DNA from: an uncultured Acidimicrobiales bacterium
GTDB lineage: Bacteria > Actinomycetota > Acidimicrobiia > Acidimicrobiales > UBA10347
Direction of reading: 5' to 3'
NCBI GenBank assembly: GCA_937991435.1
Contig: CALKPY010000074.1
Coordinates: forward strand, 1 to 56,826
Length of the DNA stretch: 56,826 nucleotides
The first letter of the stretch is position 1. Every line of letters begins with the position of its first letter. The notes under the pieces were generated by a model, which had not been told where the DNA came from, ran no database searches, and was given only the letters and a program-made list of their open reading frames with translations. The translations under genes and the position numbers were made by a program. Shown here one piece after another: positions 37,274 to 46,192 of the stretch.

Positions 37274-38673
37274 TCACCTTCATCGGCCTCGAACCGGCGC
37301 ACAATGTGCGCCGTCTTCGCCGCGCTTTGCCGCACAGCTGACTCTGCGTCGACCCCGTTGCTGCGGCACAACGCCACCGTGGCGGTCAGCAGATCGGCGA
37401 GTTCCTGTTCCCCACAGGTCTCTTCCAGGTGGGCGACCGCAGCGCGCACATCGACCAGTGGTGACGCCGGAGGCGTGATGGCACCGACAGATTCAGCCTT
37501 GTTCTGGACCTTCGTGGCGTACAGAAGCGCCGGTAGCGCTGCCGGAATACCGTCCATCACCGAAGATCGATTCTTCTCGACCTTCTTAGCGGCTTCCCAA
37601 CGCGCACTCACTTCGCTGACCGAGACCGACCCGCCACCGAAGACATGCGGATGCCGGTCATACAGCTTGTCGTGGATCGATCGAGCCACATCGGCCACGG
37701 TGAAGCGCCCTTGCTCCGTGGCCAAGATCGCATGGAAGAAGATCTGATACAGCACGTCGCCAAGCTCCTCTTCGAGGTCGGCGTAGGCCTGATCAAGCTG
37801 GTCGTCTCGGTGCGCATCGTACTCATCGTTGTCAGCGTCGGAGATGGCCGCATCGAGCGTGTCGAGCGCTTCGATCGTCTCATAAGACTCTTCAAGCAGG
37901 TATCGACGCAGCGAGGCATGAGTCTGCTCACCATCCCATGGGCACTGAGCCCGCAGCCGCCGAACCAGCCCATCGAACCGTGCGAACTCTGATGCGACCG
38001 GCTCCGCCAACTTCGGGATCCACAGCGACGTCAGGTGGTCGGCATCGACCGACCGGTCCAAATCGTGCCACTCGATGTCGAAGATGCGCTCGTCTGCGGC
38101 TCCGAGCCGTTGCAATACGGTCACCACTGCATCGCCGGGCTCATCGACGCTCAACTTGATTTCGCTCAAAACCGTCTGGTCATGACATTGCGCGACCAAA
38201 AGCGGACCTCGCTCCCCCGCCGCGTCGATCGAGAAACGATGCCCGTCGACGATTCTTGGTGTCGCCGTGAGCGGGTCGACGCCGAGGCGAATCCACGTCA
38301 GATCAAGGAATGAGAGCGCAGCGTGAACCTGAACGTCAACGCTCTCGGCCGCACCGCGGTCGATCAATAGCTCGACCGTGTGTTCCGCAACCCTCGGCGA
38401 ACCCGGAACGGCATAGACGACGTGACCTAGTCGGGTTGCAGCTGCGACCAAATCGTCGACTATCGCCTCGTACACGGCGTCGAAGGTGTCGTGGGTCTCG
38501 TAGAGGTGATCAAAAGTGTCAGCGGTAAGCCCCGCAGCAGCGGGGTGGCGACCGGTGCGCAGGCGCACGTTGGGAGCCAGCAGCAGGTCAGCCGTCGCAC
38601 GGGTGATGAGGTCGGGCCCGGCGGGGCCCAACCCGACGACGTCGATCAGCGGGCGCGAGCGCGGTCCGCCCAT
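37249..38673 (-). CDS. mazG: Tetrapyrrole-methylase-fold / MazG pyrophosphohydrolase fusion (YabN-like)
   Basis: A 474-residue two-domain protein. The N-terminal 200 residues have the tetrapyrrole (corrin/porphyrin) methyltransferase fold ([11 protein letters not shown] near residue 12, V-Y-A-V-P-G-S-P near 105). The C-terminal part is a MazG nucleoside triphosphate pyrophosphohydrolase ([13 protein letters not shown] near 260, E-E-E-L-G-D-V-L-Y near 315). MazG cleans damaged or non-canonical NTPs and can influence ppGpp levels. The fused layout matches B. subtilis YabN rather than the plain MazG of mycobacteria. It overlaps mfd by one base (TGATG) and follows it as in Rv1020-Rv1021. Confidence 0.9.
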   Translation of the reverse strand: MGGPRSRPLIDVVGLGPAGPDLITRATADLLLAPNVRLRTGRHPAAAGLTADTFDHLYETHDTFDAVYEAIVDDLVAAATRLGHVVYAVPGSPRVAEHTVELLIDRGAAESVDVQVHAALSFLDLTWIRLGVDPLTATPRIVDGHRFSIDAAGERGPLLVAQCHDQTVLSEIKLSVDEPGDAVVTVLQRLGAADERIFDIEWHDLDRSVDADHLTSLWIPKLAEPVASEFARFDGLVRRLRAQCPWDGEQTHASLRRYLLEESYETIEALDTLDAAISDADNDEYDAHRDDQLDQAYADLEEELGDVLYQIFFHAILATEQGRFTVADVARSIHDKLYDRHPHVFGGGSVSVSEVSARWEAAKKVEKNRSSVMDGIPAALPALLYATKVQNKAESVGAITPPASPLVDVRAAVAHLEETCGEQELADLLTATVALCRSNGVDAESAVRQSAAKTAHIVRRFEADEGDQIAPISG

Positions 38674-41600
38674 CAGACGGTACGGCTCGTTGCCGCTCTG
38701 GCCACAGGTTCGTCTGCGGCCTCTTCCGGAATAAGTTCCAGGTCGATCATCGCAGCAAGCGTCTCATTGACCGCATCGGGCAACGACGAGACAGCGAGTT
38801 GAAGCAAGCCGATCTCCGGGTCATAGGTGCTCTTGGGATACATCCGACGCAAGCGGATTTCCTTGCTTGCCACCATCTTGATGGGCCGCAATCGCACTAT
38901 TGCTTTGGGTCCCCCAAAGCCCGGTCCCTTCACGCCAATGATTTCAGTAATGCCCGCCTCGATCGCGTACACCCGCAACGTCGCAACGGACAACAGCATC
39001 TCGGCGGCGTCGGGAAGCGGGCCGAAGCGATCGAGCCATTCGGCGCGTACATCGGCAACCTCCGCGATGGTCGACACACTCGTGAGTCGTCGATAGGCCA
39101 TCAGCCGCATCGATTCATCTGGCACGTACTCATCGGCAAGGTTCGCGGCGACCGGCAACTCGATCTTGACTTCAGGCGCAGCATCGACCGTCTCGCCCTT
39201 GAGGCCGGCCACGGCCTCGGTGACGAGCTGGCAGTACAGGTCATAGCCGACTGCTGCAATGTGGCCGGACTGACCGGTGCCCACGAGGTTGCCCGCACCC
39301 CTGATTTCAAGGTCGCGCATCGCAATGCGAAATCCAGACCCCAATTCGGTGGCTTCACCGACGGTCTTGAGCCGTTCATAGGCAGTTTCGCTGAGCACCT
39401 TGTCAGGTGGGTGAAACAAATAGGCATAGGCACGCTGGCCGCTGCGCCCGACGCGCCCTCGTAACTGATGCATTTGGCCAAGCCCAAGAAGGTCGGCGCG
39501 GTCAACAACCAGGGTGTTGACACTTGGCATATCAATGCCTGATTCGATGATCGTGGTGCAGACAAGCACATCGAACTCGCCTTCCCAGAAGTCATACACG
39601 ACCTGCTCGAGCGAGCCTTCGTCCATCTGACCGTGAGCCACTGCCACCCTCGCCTCGGGAACGAGGGCGCGAAGTTCGTCGGCGACAAGCTCGATGTCTT
39701 GCACCCGATTGTGCACGAAGAACACCTGGCCTTCCCGCAGGAGTTCTCGTCGAATCGCTTCGGCTGCCGCTCGTTCGTCGTATTCGCCGACGTAGGTAAG
39801 AATTGGTTGACGCTCCGCAGGCGGCGTGTGCAGCAGCGTCAAGTCTCGAATACCAGTGAGACTCATTTCAAGGGTGCGCGGGATCGGCGTTGCCGACAGT
39901 GTGAGCACATCGACCGCAGCTTTCATCTGCTTGATCGATTCTTTGTGCTTGACGCCAAAGCGCTGTTCCTCATCAATCACCAAAAGGCCGAGCTTTGGAA
40001 TGGAGATGTCGCGAGAAAGCAATCGGTGGGTGCCGATCACAAGATCTACTTTTCCGGCCGCGAGTTCGTCGGTAACAGTTCGTGCCTGTTTTGCGGTCAG
40101 GAAGCGGCTAAGAACTTCGACGCGAATCGGGTACCCAGCGAACCGTTCAGAGAACGTCTGGTGATGCTGCTGGGCGAGCAAGGTCGTCGGCACCAGAACC
40201 GCCACTTGACAACCGTCCTGGATTGCCTTGAAGGCCGCTCGCAATGCAATCTCGGTCTTGCCAAATCCGACATCGCCGCAGATCAGGCGGTCCATGGGCA
40301 CCAATTGCTCCATGTCACGCTTGACTTCGTCGATTGCAGTCAGTTGATCGGGAGTCTCCTGAAACGGAAACGAATCTTCGAGTTCGCGTTGCCAGGGCGT
40401 GTCAGGGCCAAATGCCCGACCCTCGGTCGTCACTCGCTGTTGGTAAAGCAGGACAAGTTCCTGTGCGACTTCTGCTACGGCCGCCTTGACCTTGGTCTTG
40501 GCTTTTTGCCATTCGGCGCCGCCCATTTTCGACAGCTTCGGCGAGTCGCCGCCGGTGTAGTGGCGTATGGCATCGATCTGGTCAGACGGCAGAAACAGGC
40601 GGTCAGTGCCTCGGTATTCGAGCACGAGATAATCGCGTTGGACTCCCCCTATCGCCCGAGTCTCCATGCCCGTATAGCGGGCTATGCCGTGTTGTCGGTG
40701 CACCACATAGCTGCCCGGCTTGAGATCGTCGAGGTCCGCCGATCTCTGCGCCCGTCGTTTCTGACGCCGATGCGAGCGACGCCGGCCGGTGAGCTCCGGT
40801 TCAGACAGAATCGCAAGCTTCAACGACGGAAGCACACAACCTTGCACCAGCGGAGCGACCACCACGTGGGCATCTCGCCGGTCCGCGAATTCTGCGCCGA
40901 CATCAAGCGAGAGGTCGAGCCCATGCTCGCCGAGAAGCCCGTGCAGCCGCGTCGCTGTGGCGACCTGATCCGCAGCGACTACCACCCGGTAGCCATCAGC
41001 CAGCAAACGGCCAAGCTGCGGGATTGGGCCGCGGCCCTCACCTATGGGACGATCCCAACCGCTCGATTCAACCGCAGCGACATGCGGCCCCGTCGAGCTC
41101 GGGGTGATCGACCAGATCGGGGCGCTGCATTGCGCCAAGGCGCGGTCGAACTCCACATGCAGCCTCGACAGGCCGTCTTCGCCAACCTCGGTGGCCCCCC
41201 AGGTCGACGCCAACGTTTCGGCAAGATCGGCTTCTTCGCCTAGCAGATCGTTGGCGCGGTTTGCGAGCCGCGTTGGTTCGAGCATGAGCACGTGGGCATC
41301 ATCGCCGAGCAGATCACCGACAACTTGTGAAGCATTGTCAAACCACGGAAGCCAAGACTCCATGCCGTCAAAGAAGTCGCCGTCGCAATACCGCTGCCAT
41401 TGCTCGCGCCCCCAAGGCGCTTCCGCGATGAGACGCTCGGCGTGCACTCTCATCGTTTCGTCGGGAATCACCTCGCGACACGGAAAGATCTCTACTTGGG
41501 AAATGTCGCCGATCGAGCGCTGATCACCTACGGAGAATTCTGTGAGTCGGTCTACTTCGTCACCCCACAGGTCAACCCGAACAGGCGTGTGAGCCGTTGA

Positions 41601-42146
41601 AGGGAAAATGTCAACGATCGAACCGCGAACCGCCACATCACCACGGTGTTCGACCTGTCCGTCGCGCCGGTACCCCATGGCGACGAGGTCGGCAAGTAAC
41701 ACCTGCGCGTCGATCTCGCTTCCCGGCTTGACCACCAGCGGTTCGACACTCTGGTGGCTCGGAGACAAACGCTGCAAGAGCGCCCGAATCGGAATCACCA
41801 CCACCTGGGGAGCCAGCTTGTTCCGCAATTGCCAAAGCAATCGAAGACGCCGCCCCATGGTCTCGACGCCAGGGCTCACCCGTTCAAACGGCAGTGTTTC
41901 CCATGCCGGGAAAACCTCGGCTTCGGTTTCGCCTAGCCATGTCTTGAGGTCGCCGGCAAGTCGGTCAGCTGCGGTCGTCGTCGGCGTGATAACGACCACC
42001 GGCCGACGTTCGCCTGCGGCTGCGATGGCTGCGATCACCATTGGTTGAGCTGCCTCGGGAACAGCGAGTTGACCCTGCCGGCTGCCGAGTTGGGACAGCA
42101 CGGCCGGTTCCGTGGCAACGAGATCGAGAAGCGGACGCAACGACAC
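38673..42146 (-). CDS. mfd: Transcription-repair coupling factor Mfd
   Basis: A 1157-residue full-length Mfd. The UvrB-like N-terminal module has V-V-V-I-T-P-T-T-T-A-A-D-R and F-P-A-W-E-T-L-P. The RNA-polymerase-interaction domain reads K-P-G-S-Y-V-V-H-R-Q-H-G-I-A-R-Y near residue 480. The translocase has Walker A G-D-V-G-F-G-K-T-E near 637, D-E-E-Q-R-F-G-V near 735, R-G-R-V-G-R near 960, and the TRG motif. The C-terminal domain has E-I-K-I-E-L-P and the autoinhibitory region. It removes stalled RNA polymerase and recruits UvrA. The GTG start is two bases after the pth stop and it runs into mazG with a one-base overlap. Confidence 0.98.
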   Translation of the reverse strand: MSLRPLLDLVATEPAVLSQLGSRQGQLAVPEAAQPMVIAAIAAAGERRPVVVITPTTTAADRLAGDLKTWLGETEAEVFPAWETLPFERVSPGVETMGRRLRLLWQLRNKLAPQVVVIPIRALLQRLSPSHQSVEPLVVKPGSEIDAQVLLADLVAMGYRRDGQVEHRGDVAVRGSIVDIFPSTAHTPVRVDLWGDEVDRLTEFSVGDQRSIGDISQVEIFPCREVIPDETMRVHAERLIAEAPWGREQWQRYCDGDFFDGMESWLPWFDNASQVVGDLLGDDAHVLMLEPTRLANRANDLLGEEADLAETLASTWGATEVGEDGLSRLHVEFDRALAQCSAPIWSITPSSTGPHVAAVESSGWDRPIGEGRGPIPQLGRLLADGYRVVVAADQVATATRLHGLLGEHGLDLSLDVGAEFADRRDAHVVVAPLVQGCVLPSLKLAILSEPELTGRRRSHRRQKRRAQRSADLDDLKPGSYVVHRQHGIARYTGMETRAIGGVQRDYLVLEYRGTDRLFLPSDQIDAIRHYTGGDSPKLSKMGGAEWQKAKTKVKAAVAEVAQELVLLYQQRVTTEGRAFGPDTPWQRELEDSFPFQETPDQLTAIDEVKRDMEQLVPMDRLICGDVGFGKTEIALRAAFKAIQDGCQVAVLVPTTLLAQQHHQTFSERFAGYPIRVEVLSRFLTAKQARTVTDELAAGKVDLVIGTHRLLSRDISIPKLGLLVIDEEQRFGVKHKESIKQMKAAVDVLTLSATPIPRTLEMSLTGIRDLTLLHTPPAERQPILTYVGEYDERAAAEAIRRELLREGQVFFVHNRVQDIELVADELRALVPEARVAVAHGQMDEGSLEQVVYDFWEGEFDVLVCTTIIESGIDMPSVNTLVVDRADLLGLGQMHQLRGRVGRSGQRAYAYLFHPPDKVLSETAYERLKTVGEATELGSGFRIAMRDLEIRGAGNLVGTGQSGHIAAVGYDLYCQLVTEAVAGLKGETVDAAPEVKIELPVAANLADEYVPDESMRLMAYRRLTSVSTIAEVADVRAEWLDRFGPLPDAAEMLLSVATLRVYAIEAGITEIIGVKGPGFGGPKAIVRLRPIKMVASKEIRLRRMYPKSTYDPEIGLLQLAVSSLPDAVNETLAAMIDLELIPEEAADEPVARAATSRTV

Positions 42147-42148
42147 AG

Positions 42149-42766
42149 TTAGACGTTCCGATTGAAGCGATTCATCACATCGTCGAGCGAAGTGTCGACC
42201 AGCGCTTCGGCCGCATCTGCCGCCTCGATCACGACCTCATCGAGTAGTTCTCGATCTTCGGGTTGCGGGCGCTTCAGCACCCAGTCGGCTCCCCTTTGGC
42301 GAGACGGCGGGCGGCCTACCCCGACGCGAATCCGCACGAAATCAGTGTCATGCAGGTGGTCACGTATCGAACGGAGCCCGTTGTGGCCCGCAAGGCCCCC
42401 GCCGAACTTGACCTTCATACGACCGGGTTCGAGGTCTAGCTCATCGTGAACAACGACAAGCGTTCTGAGCTGCTCAATACCGTGGCGTCGCACGAGTTGA
42501 CGCACCGACTCGCCAGAACGATTCATAAAGGTCTGGGGGAATGCGACCGCAACGCGCTTGTCGCCCACTCTCAGCTCATCGCTGAGCGCAGCCTCGCGCC
42601 CTGGTCGCAACGAGCCGCCATAGCGGTTGCAAAGCTCAACAATGACCTCGACGCCGATGTTGTGACGTGTCCCTTGATATTGCGCGCCGGGGTTCCCGAG
42701 TCCGACAACCAAAAGGTGGGCGGGGGTTCCCCGGCGGGGCTCCGTCTTTTTGCGGCGCAGAACCAA
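42149..42766 (-). CDS. pth: Peptidyl-tRNA hydrolase
   Basis: Pth frees peptides from peptidyl-tRNA. The 205-residue protein has L-V-V-G-L-G-N-P-G, the catalytic His in G-T-R-H-N-I-G, the F-M-N-R-S-G motif, and V-V-H-D-E-L-D-L with G-G-G-L-A-G-H-N-G-L-R-S. About 15 basic residues (M-V-L-R-R-K-K-T-E-P-R-R) come before the domain and the start codon would be TTG; no ATG or GTG lies close, so the true start is uncertain. It follows rplY by a few bases and precedes mfd by two, as in an operon, with the order rplY-pth as in mycobacteria. Confidence 0.96.
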   Translation of the reverse strand: MVLRRKKTEPRRGTPAHLLVVGLGNPGAQYQGTRHNIGVEVIVELCNRYGGSLRPGREAALSDELRVGDKRVAVAFPQTFMNRSGESVRQLVRRHGIEQLRTLVVVHDELDLEPGRMKVKFGGGLAGHNGLRSIRDHLHDTDFVRIRVGVGRPPSRQRGADWVLKRPQPEDRELLDEVVIEAADAAEALVDTSLDDVMNRFNRNV

Positions 42767-42771
42767 CTGGG

Positions 42772-43443
42772 TCAGTCGTCGCCGCCAGCGGAGTCGCCGC
42801 CTTCGGCTGCAGCAGCAGGTGCTGCGTCGCCATCTTCGGCTGCGGCCGCTTCTTCTTCGTCGGCACGCATCGCTTCGAGCGTAGAACGGGTTACGAGTGC
42901 GTTGGCGATAGTCGCCTGCAGTTCCATCGCTGGCCGAGCACCTTCAGGCAAAATGAGGTCTTCGACACGAATGCTGTCGCCTACCTGCATCTCTGAGATG
43001 TCGACTTCGATCTCGTTCGGAATCGCTGTCGGCTTGGTGGCGATCAGCACCGAGAACAAGGCCTGATCGACCATACCGCTGACATTTGCCACGTCGCGGG
43101 CCTCGCCGACGAGCACGATTGGTACTTCGATCTCAACATCGGCATCGGGGTCGATGCGCACAAAGTCGATGTGGATTACCTCGTCGCGGACAACGTGGCG
43201 CTGCAGATCCTTCACAAGGCAGATCTGCGTTGAACCGTCGATGTCGAGCTGCAGAAGCGCGTTGAGTCCCGCGTCAGTGCTGAGCGCCGAACGGGCTTCG
43301 GAGTACTCCACCGAAACGGGCAGCGGCTCCGATTCGAGTCCGTAGACCACAGCGGGAATACGCCCTTCGCGGCGTAAACGACGCGAAGAACTCGAACCGA
43401 GTTCGCGTCCAGATTCAGCTTTGAGAGCAACTTGAGCAGCCAT
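42772..43443 (-). CDS. rplY: 50S ribosomal protein L25 (CTC form)
   Basis: A 223-residue bL25 of the two-domain general stress protein CTC type, which binds 5S rRNA. The N-terminal L25 domain contains the R-R-L-R-R-E-G-R-I-P-A-V-V-Y-G motif near residue 22-36. The C-terminal TL5 domain has D-V-E-I-E-V-P and the segment P-N-E-I-E-V-D-I-S-E-M-Q-V-G-D-S-I-R. The tail is acidic and Ala-rich (E-E-E-A-A-A-A-E-D-G-D-A-A-P-A), which is common in this family. It leads the rplY-pth-mfd-mazG operon. The upstream 150 bases to prs hold a weak hairpin (CGAAC/GTTCG) and nothing else clear. Confidence 0.96.
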   Translation of the reverse strand: MAAQVALKAESGRELGSSSSRRLRREGRIPAVVYGLESEPLPVSVEYSEARSALSTDAGLNALLQLDIDGSTQICLVKDLQRHVVRDEVIHIDFVRIDPDADVEIEVPIVLVGEARDVANVSGMVDQALFSVLIATKPTAIPNEIEVDISEMQVGDSIRVEDLILPEGARPAMELQATIANALVTRSTLEAMRADEEEAAAAEDGDAAPAAAAEGGDSAGGDD

Positions 43444-43595
43444 TTAGGAGACCTCGCAGGCACCAGATCGCGCCCGAACGTTTTTCAGTTCGAACGCCGA
43501 GACAGAAGGCAATAGCCTAACGGGCGAATACCAGCGTGAGAACGCCCGACCCCCGGGTTTGTGAGGACTTCTTACTCGGCTTACTCGAAAGGCAA

Positions 43596-44570
43596 TCAGT
43601 TGAAGTTGACTCCGCCGAAGATCTGACTCACCGATGAGTCCTCAAAAACGGCTCGGATCGCAGCGGCAATCAACGGAGCGATACTCACTACCTCGATCTT
43701 TGGGTGCAAGTCCTCGATCGGAAGCGTGTTCGTCACGACGACCTTTTCGAGCGCCGAGTTCTCGATGCGCTCGAGCGCCGGACCGCTGAACAGCCCGTGA
43801 GTGGTCGCAGCCAGCACGGTCTTCGCGCCCTTTTCCTGTAACAAGTCCGCTGCGGCGACGATCGTGCCACCGGTGTCGATCATGTCATCGATCAGCACAC
43901 AGGTGCGCCCCGCAACCTCGCCGACAACGTCTTTCGCTTCGACTGCATTCTTTTGGTTCGGAAGCCGGCGCTTGTGCACGATAGCCAGATCGGCGTCGAG
44001 TCGTTGGGCATATCGCTCGGCGACCTTGACTCGCCCGGCGTCAGGCGACACCACGACGAGGTCGTCGGCAAGCTCGCCGAGGGCCTCGCAGAGCACCGGC
44101 ATCGCGACCAGATGGTCCCAAGGACCGTCGAAGAAACCTTGAATCTGATTTGAGTGCAGATCGACACTGACAAGGCGAGAGGCTCCGGCGACCCGGAACT
44201 GATCGGCCATGAGTTTTGCGGTGATCGGCTCTCGGCCTGACGCTTTGCGATCTTGGCGTGCATAGCCAAAACACGGAGCGACAGCCGTTGTTCGTTTCGC
44301 AGAAGCCCGGTGGGCGGCATCGACCATAATCAGATGCTCGATGATCGAGTCGTTGATCGACATGTCGCCGCTCGCGGTGTGCGATTGGAATATGAAGACG
44401 TCGCCGCCGCGGACCGATTCCGCGAACTTGCAGGAGATCTCCCCATTTGCAAACTCAGCGAGGTTCGCATCGATCAGCTTGACGTCAAGTAACCGCGCCA
44501 CTTCTTCGGCGAGCGCCAGATGCGATCGCCCAGAGATCAGATGTAGTCGCTTTTTGGCGGATAATTCCAC
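43596..44570 (-). CDS. prs: Ribose-phosphate pyrophosphokinase
   Basis: A 324-residue PRPP synthase that makes 5-phosphoribosyl diphosphate from ribose 5-phosphate and ATP. The diagnostic segments are A-N-G-E-I, V-F-I-F-Q-S-H, Y-A-R-Q-D-R-K-A-S-G-R-E-P-I-T-A-K, D-L-H-S-N-Q-I-Q-G-F-F-D-G-P, S-P-D-A-G-R-V-K and the PRPP-binding D-D-M-I-D-T-G-G-T. The GTG start follows GGGAGG by four bases, a clear ribosome binding site. It is downstream of the short glmU gene in the same direction (95-base gap), the usual actinobacterial glmU-prs order. Confidence 0.97.
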   Translation of the reverse strand: MELSAKKRLHLISGRSHLALAEEVARLLDVKLIDANLAEFANGEISCKFAESVRGGDVFIFQSHTASGDMSINDSIIEHLIMVDAAHRASAKRTTAVAPCFGYARQDRKASGREPITAKLMADQFRVAGASRLVSVDLHSNQIQGFFDGPWDHLVAMPVLCEALGELADDLVVVSPDAGRVKVAERYAQRLDADLAIVHKRRLPNQKNAVEAKDVVGEVAGRTCVLIDDMIDTGGTIVAAADLLQEKGAKTVLAATTHGLFSGPALERIENSALEKVVVTNTLPIEDLHPKIEVVSIAPLIAAAIRAVFEDSSVSQIFGGVNFN

Positions 44571-44665
44571 AGGCCCTCCCGGCCAGCGCGCGGACCGCGC
44601 CGTTCGACGTCCGCGAACCTATCGGGTACGAACGCCCGGTCCCGGTCTTTGCTCAATGAGGTAAT

Positions 44666-45703
44666 TCAGCCGTGCAGGTGCGCGTAGGGGCCAACCGATT
44701 CGCCCGGCGCAACCTCGGTATTCGACACAGTCGACGCAACGATTGTCGCATCGTCGCCCACGACAGCATTCGCCAGGTGGGCGCCAGGGCCCACGCGAGC
44801 GCCCGAACCGACTGTGGTCGTTCCGCGCAACACGCATCCTGAGAGTATTTCGCTCGAAGGATCAAGGAGGACTTCTGCCTCGATCACTTGGGACGTCGGC
44901 AATTCGATCTTCACTCCTGCACGCTGATGTACGTCGATGATTCGCCGTTGCAATATCTCAGACGCCGCGGCGAGTTGGCCAAGGTCGTTGACTCCTGCCA
45001 TCTCCGCAGCTGAGGCTTCGAATGGCTTGACCACATGGCCAGCGTCGGCGAGTACGCCCACGACATCGGTCAGATACAACTCGCCAGATGCGTTGTTGGT
45101 GTCAATCAGACGTAACGCTGGCGCGAGAAGAGATCGGCGCATGCAATACACACCAGCATTCACCTCGACGATTTGGCGTTGTTCGTCGCTTGCATCGCGT
45201 TCCTCAACTATTTTCGCAACATCGCCGGTGGCGTTGCGGACCACCCTTCCATAACCCCTCGGATCATCGAGCTCGACCGTCACCATGGTCACCGCTGCGC
45301 CGCTCGCGCCGTGCGCCGCGACCAGTCGGGCGATCGTGTCTGAAGTAATCAGCGGTGTGTCACCTGGTAGCACGAGCACATTGTCGTCATCGCCGTAGCC
45401 GCCGTCGTGTAGATCCAGCTCGGCGAGACCGACCTGTGTGGCGTCGCCGGTACCGCGCTGCAACTTCTGTTCGGCAAAGAGGAACGTGCGATCGCGACAT
45501 CGATCGTTCACATGGTCGCGAACCAACTGCTGCCCGTGTCCCACCACGAGCACAGTTTGAGCCGTTGCGACCGAGCGGGTGGCCTCGACTACCCAATGCA
45601 ACATCGAACGTCCGCAAACTTCGTGGAGAGGTTTCGGAAGCTCGCTGTTCATACGAGATCCTTTGCCAGCGGCAAGGATGATTGTTGATAGTGCGATGCT
45701 CAC
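44666..45703 (-). CDS. glmU: GlmU-like UDP-GlcNAc pyrophosphorylase, lacking acetyltransferase core
   Basis: The N-terminal uridyltransferase (GlcNAc-1-phosphate to UDP-GlcNAc) is complete: I-I-L-A-A-G-K-G-S-R-M, L-Q-R-G-T-G-D-A, L-V-L-P-G-D-T-P, G-Y-G-R-V-V-R, and N-A-G-V-Y. A left-handed beta-helix begins (G-A-R-V-G-P-G-A-H-L), but the protein ends at V-G-P-Y-A-H-L-H-G, residue 345. Full GlmU has about 450-480 residues, and the missing part holds the acetyl-CoA and glucosamine-1-phosphate site. Only 95 bases separate the stop from prs, with no room or frame for the rest. Acetylation of GlcN-1-P would need another enzyme. The GTG start lies 95 bases from tRNA-Gln. Confidence 0.92.
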   Translation of the reverse strand: MSIALSTIILAAGKGSRMNSELPKPLHEVCGRSMLHWVVEATRSVATAQTVLVVGHGQQLVRDHVNDRCRDRTFLFAEQKLQRGTGDATQVGLAELDLHDGGYGDDDNVLVLPGDTPLITSDTIARLVAAHGASGAAVTMVTVELDDPRGYGRVVRNATGDVAKIVEERDASDEQRQIVEVNAGVYCMRRSLLAPALRLIDTNNASGELYLTDVVGVLADAGHVVKPFEASAAEMAGVNDLGQLAAASEILQRRIIDVHQRAGVKIELPTSQVIEAEVLLDPSSEILSGCVLRGTTTVGSGARVGPGAHLANAVVGDDATIVASTVSNTEVAPGESVGPYAHLHG

Positions 45704-45798
45704 TGCTTGGCGTGGAATTGTCGCCGCACCGACGACGGCGCAGCAGCGGCACTAGAGCTGCGGATCACGTTGCCGTTTGTGGGTAATGAGGTGATGAG

Positions 45799-45871
45799 CT
45801 GGCCAGGCAGGGATCGAACCTGCGACCTCCTGAACCAAAATCAGGCGTTCTCCCAACTGAACTACTGGCCA
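45799..45871 (-). tRNA. tRNA-Gln (UUG)
   Basis: A 73-base tRNA. The acceptor TGGCCAG/CTGGCCA, the D-arm with AGTTCAGTTGGGAGAAC, the anticodon loop TTTTGGT with anticodon TTG, and the T-arm GCAGGTTCGATCCCTGC are all present. The discriminator is G and the 3' CCA is not encoded. Confidence 0.97.
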
Positions 45872-45958
45872 TCAGCCCCCCACGTTAGCCCGAGTATCTC
45901 GACAATCACGTTCGAAAGTGTCGGGCGCCTCTGACAGCGCGGTACGGTGTCGCTCGCT

Positions 45959-46057
45959 ATGGGATCACTCGTTAAGAAGCGCCGCAAGCGCATGCGCAAG
46001 AAGAAGCACCGCAAGATGCTCAAGCGCACGCGAGCACAGCGGCAGCGCGGTAAGTAA
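45959..46057 (+). CDS. bS22 / AURKAIP1-COX24-type small basic ribosomal protein
   Basis: A 32-residue, very basic peptide starting M-G-S-L-V-K-K-R-R-K-R-M-R-K-K-K-H and ending in Q-R-G-K. This is the actinobacterial AURKAIP1/COX24-domain micro-protein known in mycobacterial ribosome structures as bS22 (also called bL37 in older work). Identity follows from length, the S-L-V-K-K-R-R-K-R-M-R-K-K-K-H-R-K core and the actinobacterial context. There is no clear Shine-Dalgarno sequence. It stands alone between tRNA-Gln and ispE. Its size places it below usual gene-calling limits. Confidence 0.93.
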   Translation: MGSLVKKRRKRMRKKKHRKMLKRTRAQRQRGK

Positions 46058-46170
46058 CGCTTCGGCGCTCGGGCAGCTCTTTGCTGCACTACGAGCTCCG
46101 CATGCCACAGACAGCTTTTAAGCGCCAAGCCGTTCGGGTTTCTTCGCGGCTTACGTGTCGGTCGACCAAT

Positions 46171-46192
46171 AGCGACGCATGCGCTTGTCGCT
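46171..46192. terminator. Possible bidirectional terminator hairpin before ispE end
   Basis: AGCGAC (46171-46176) pairs with GTCGCT (46187-46192), directly next to the ispE stop. A second stem, AAGCCG with CGGCTT at 46127-46132 and 46147-46152, lies just before. The region is between the convergent bS22 and ispE genes. No T-run follows either stem, so this is a weak call. Confidence 0.3.

Noticed and set aside
39633-41243. 536-codon open frame opposite mfd
   Set aside because: It is a shadow in GC-rich DNA. It lacks family features and lies wholly antisense to conserved Mfd motifs.
43480-43500. CGAAC-N8-GTTCG hairpin upstream of rplY as terminator of prs
   Set aside because: It is only a five-bp stem, upstream of rplY on the minus strand and not after prs in its reading direction; it is weak and could be chance.
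44600-44668. TGA at the end of GlmU as a second selenocysteine site
   Set aside because: There is no Cys or UxxC context, the frame stops again within about 15 codons, and GlmU has no Sec-containing relatives known to me.
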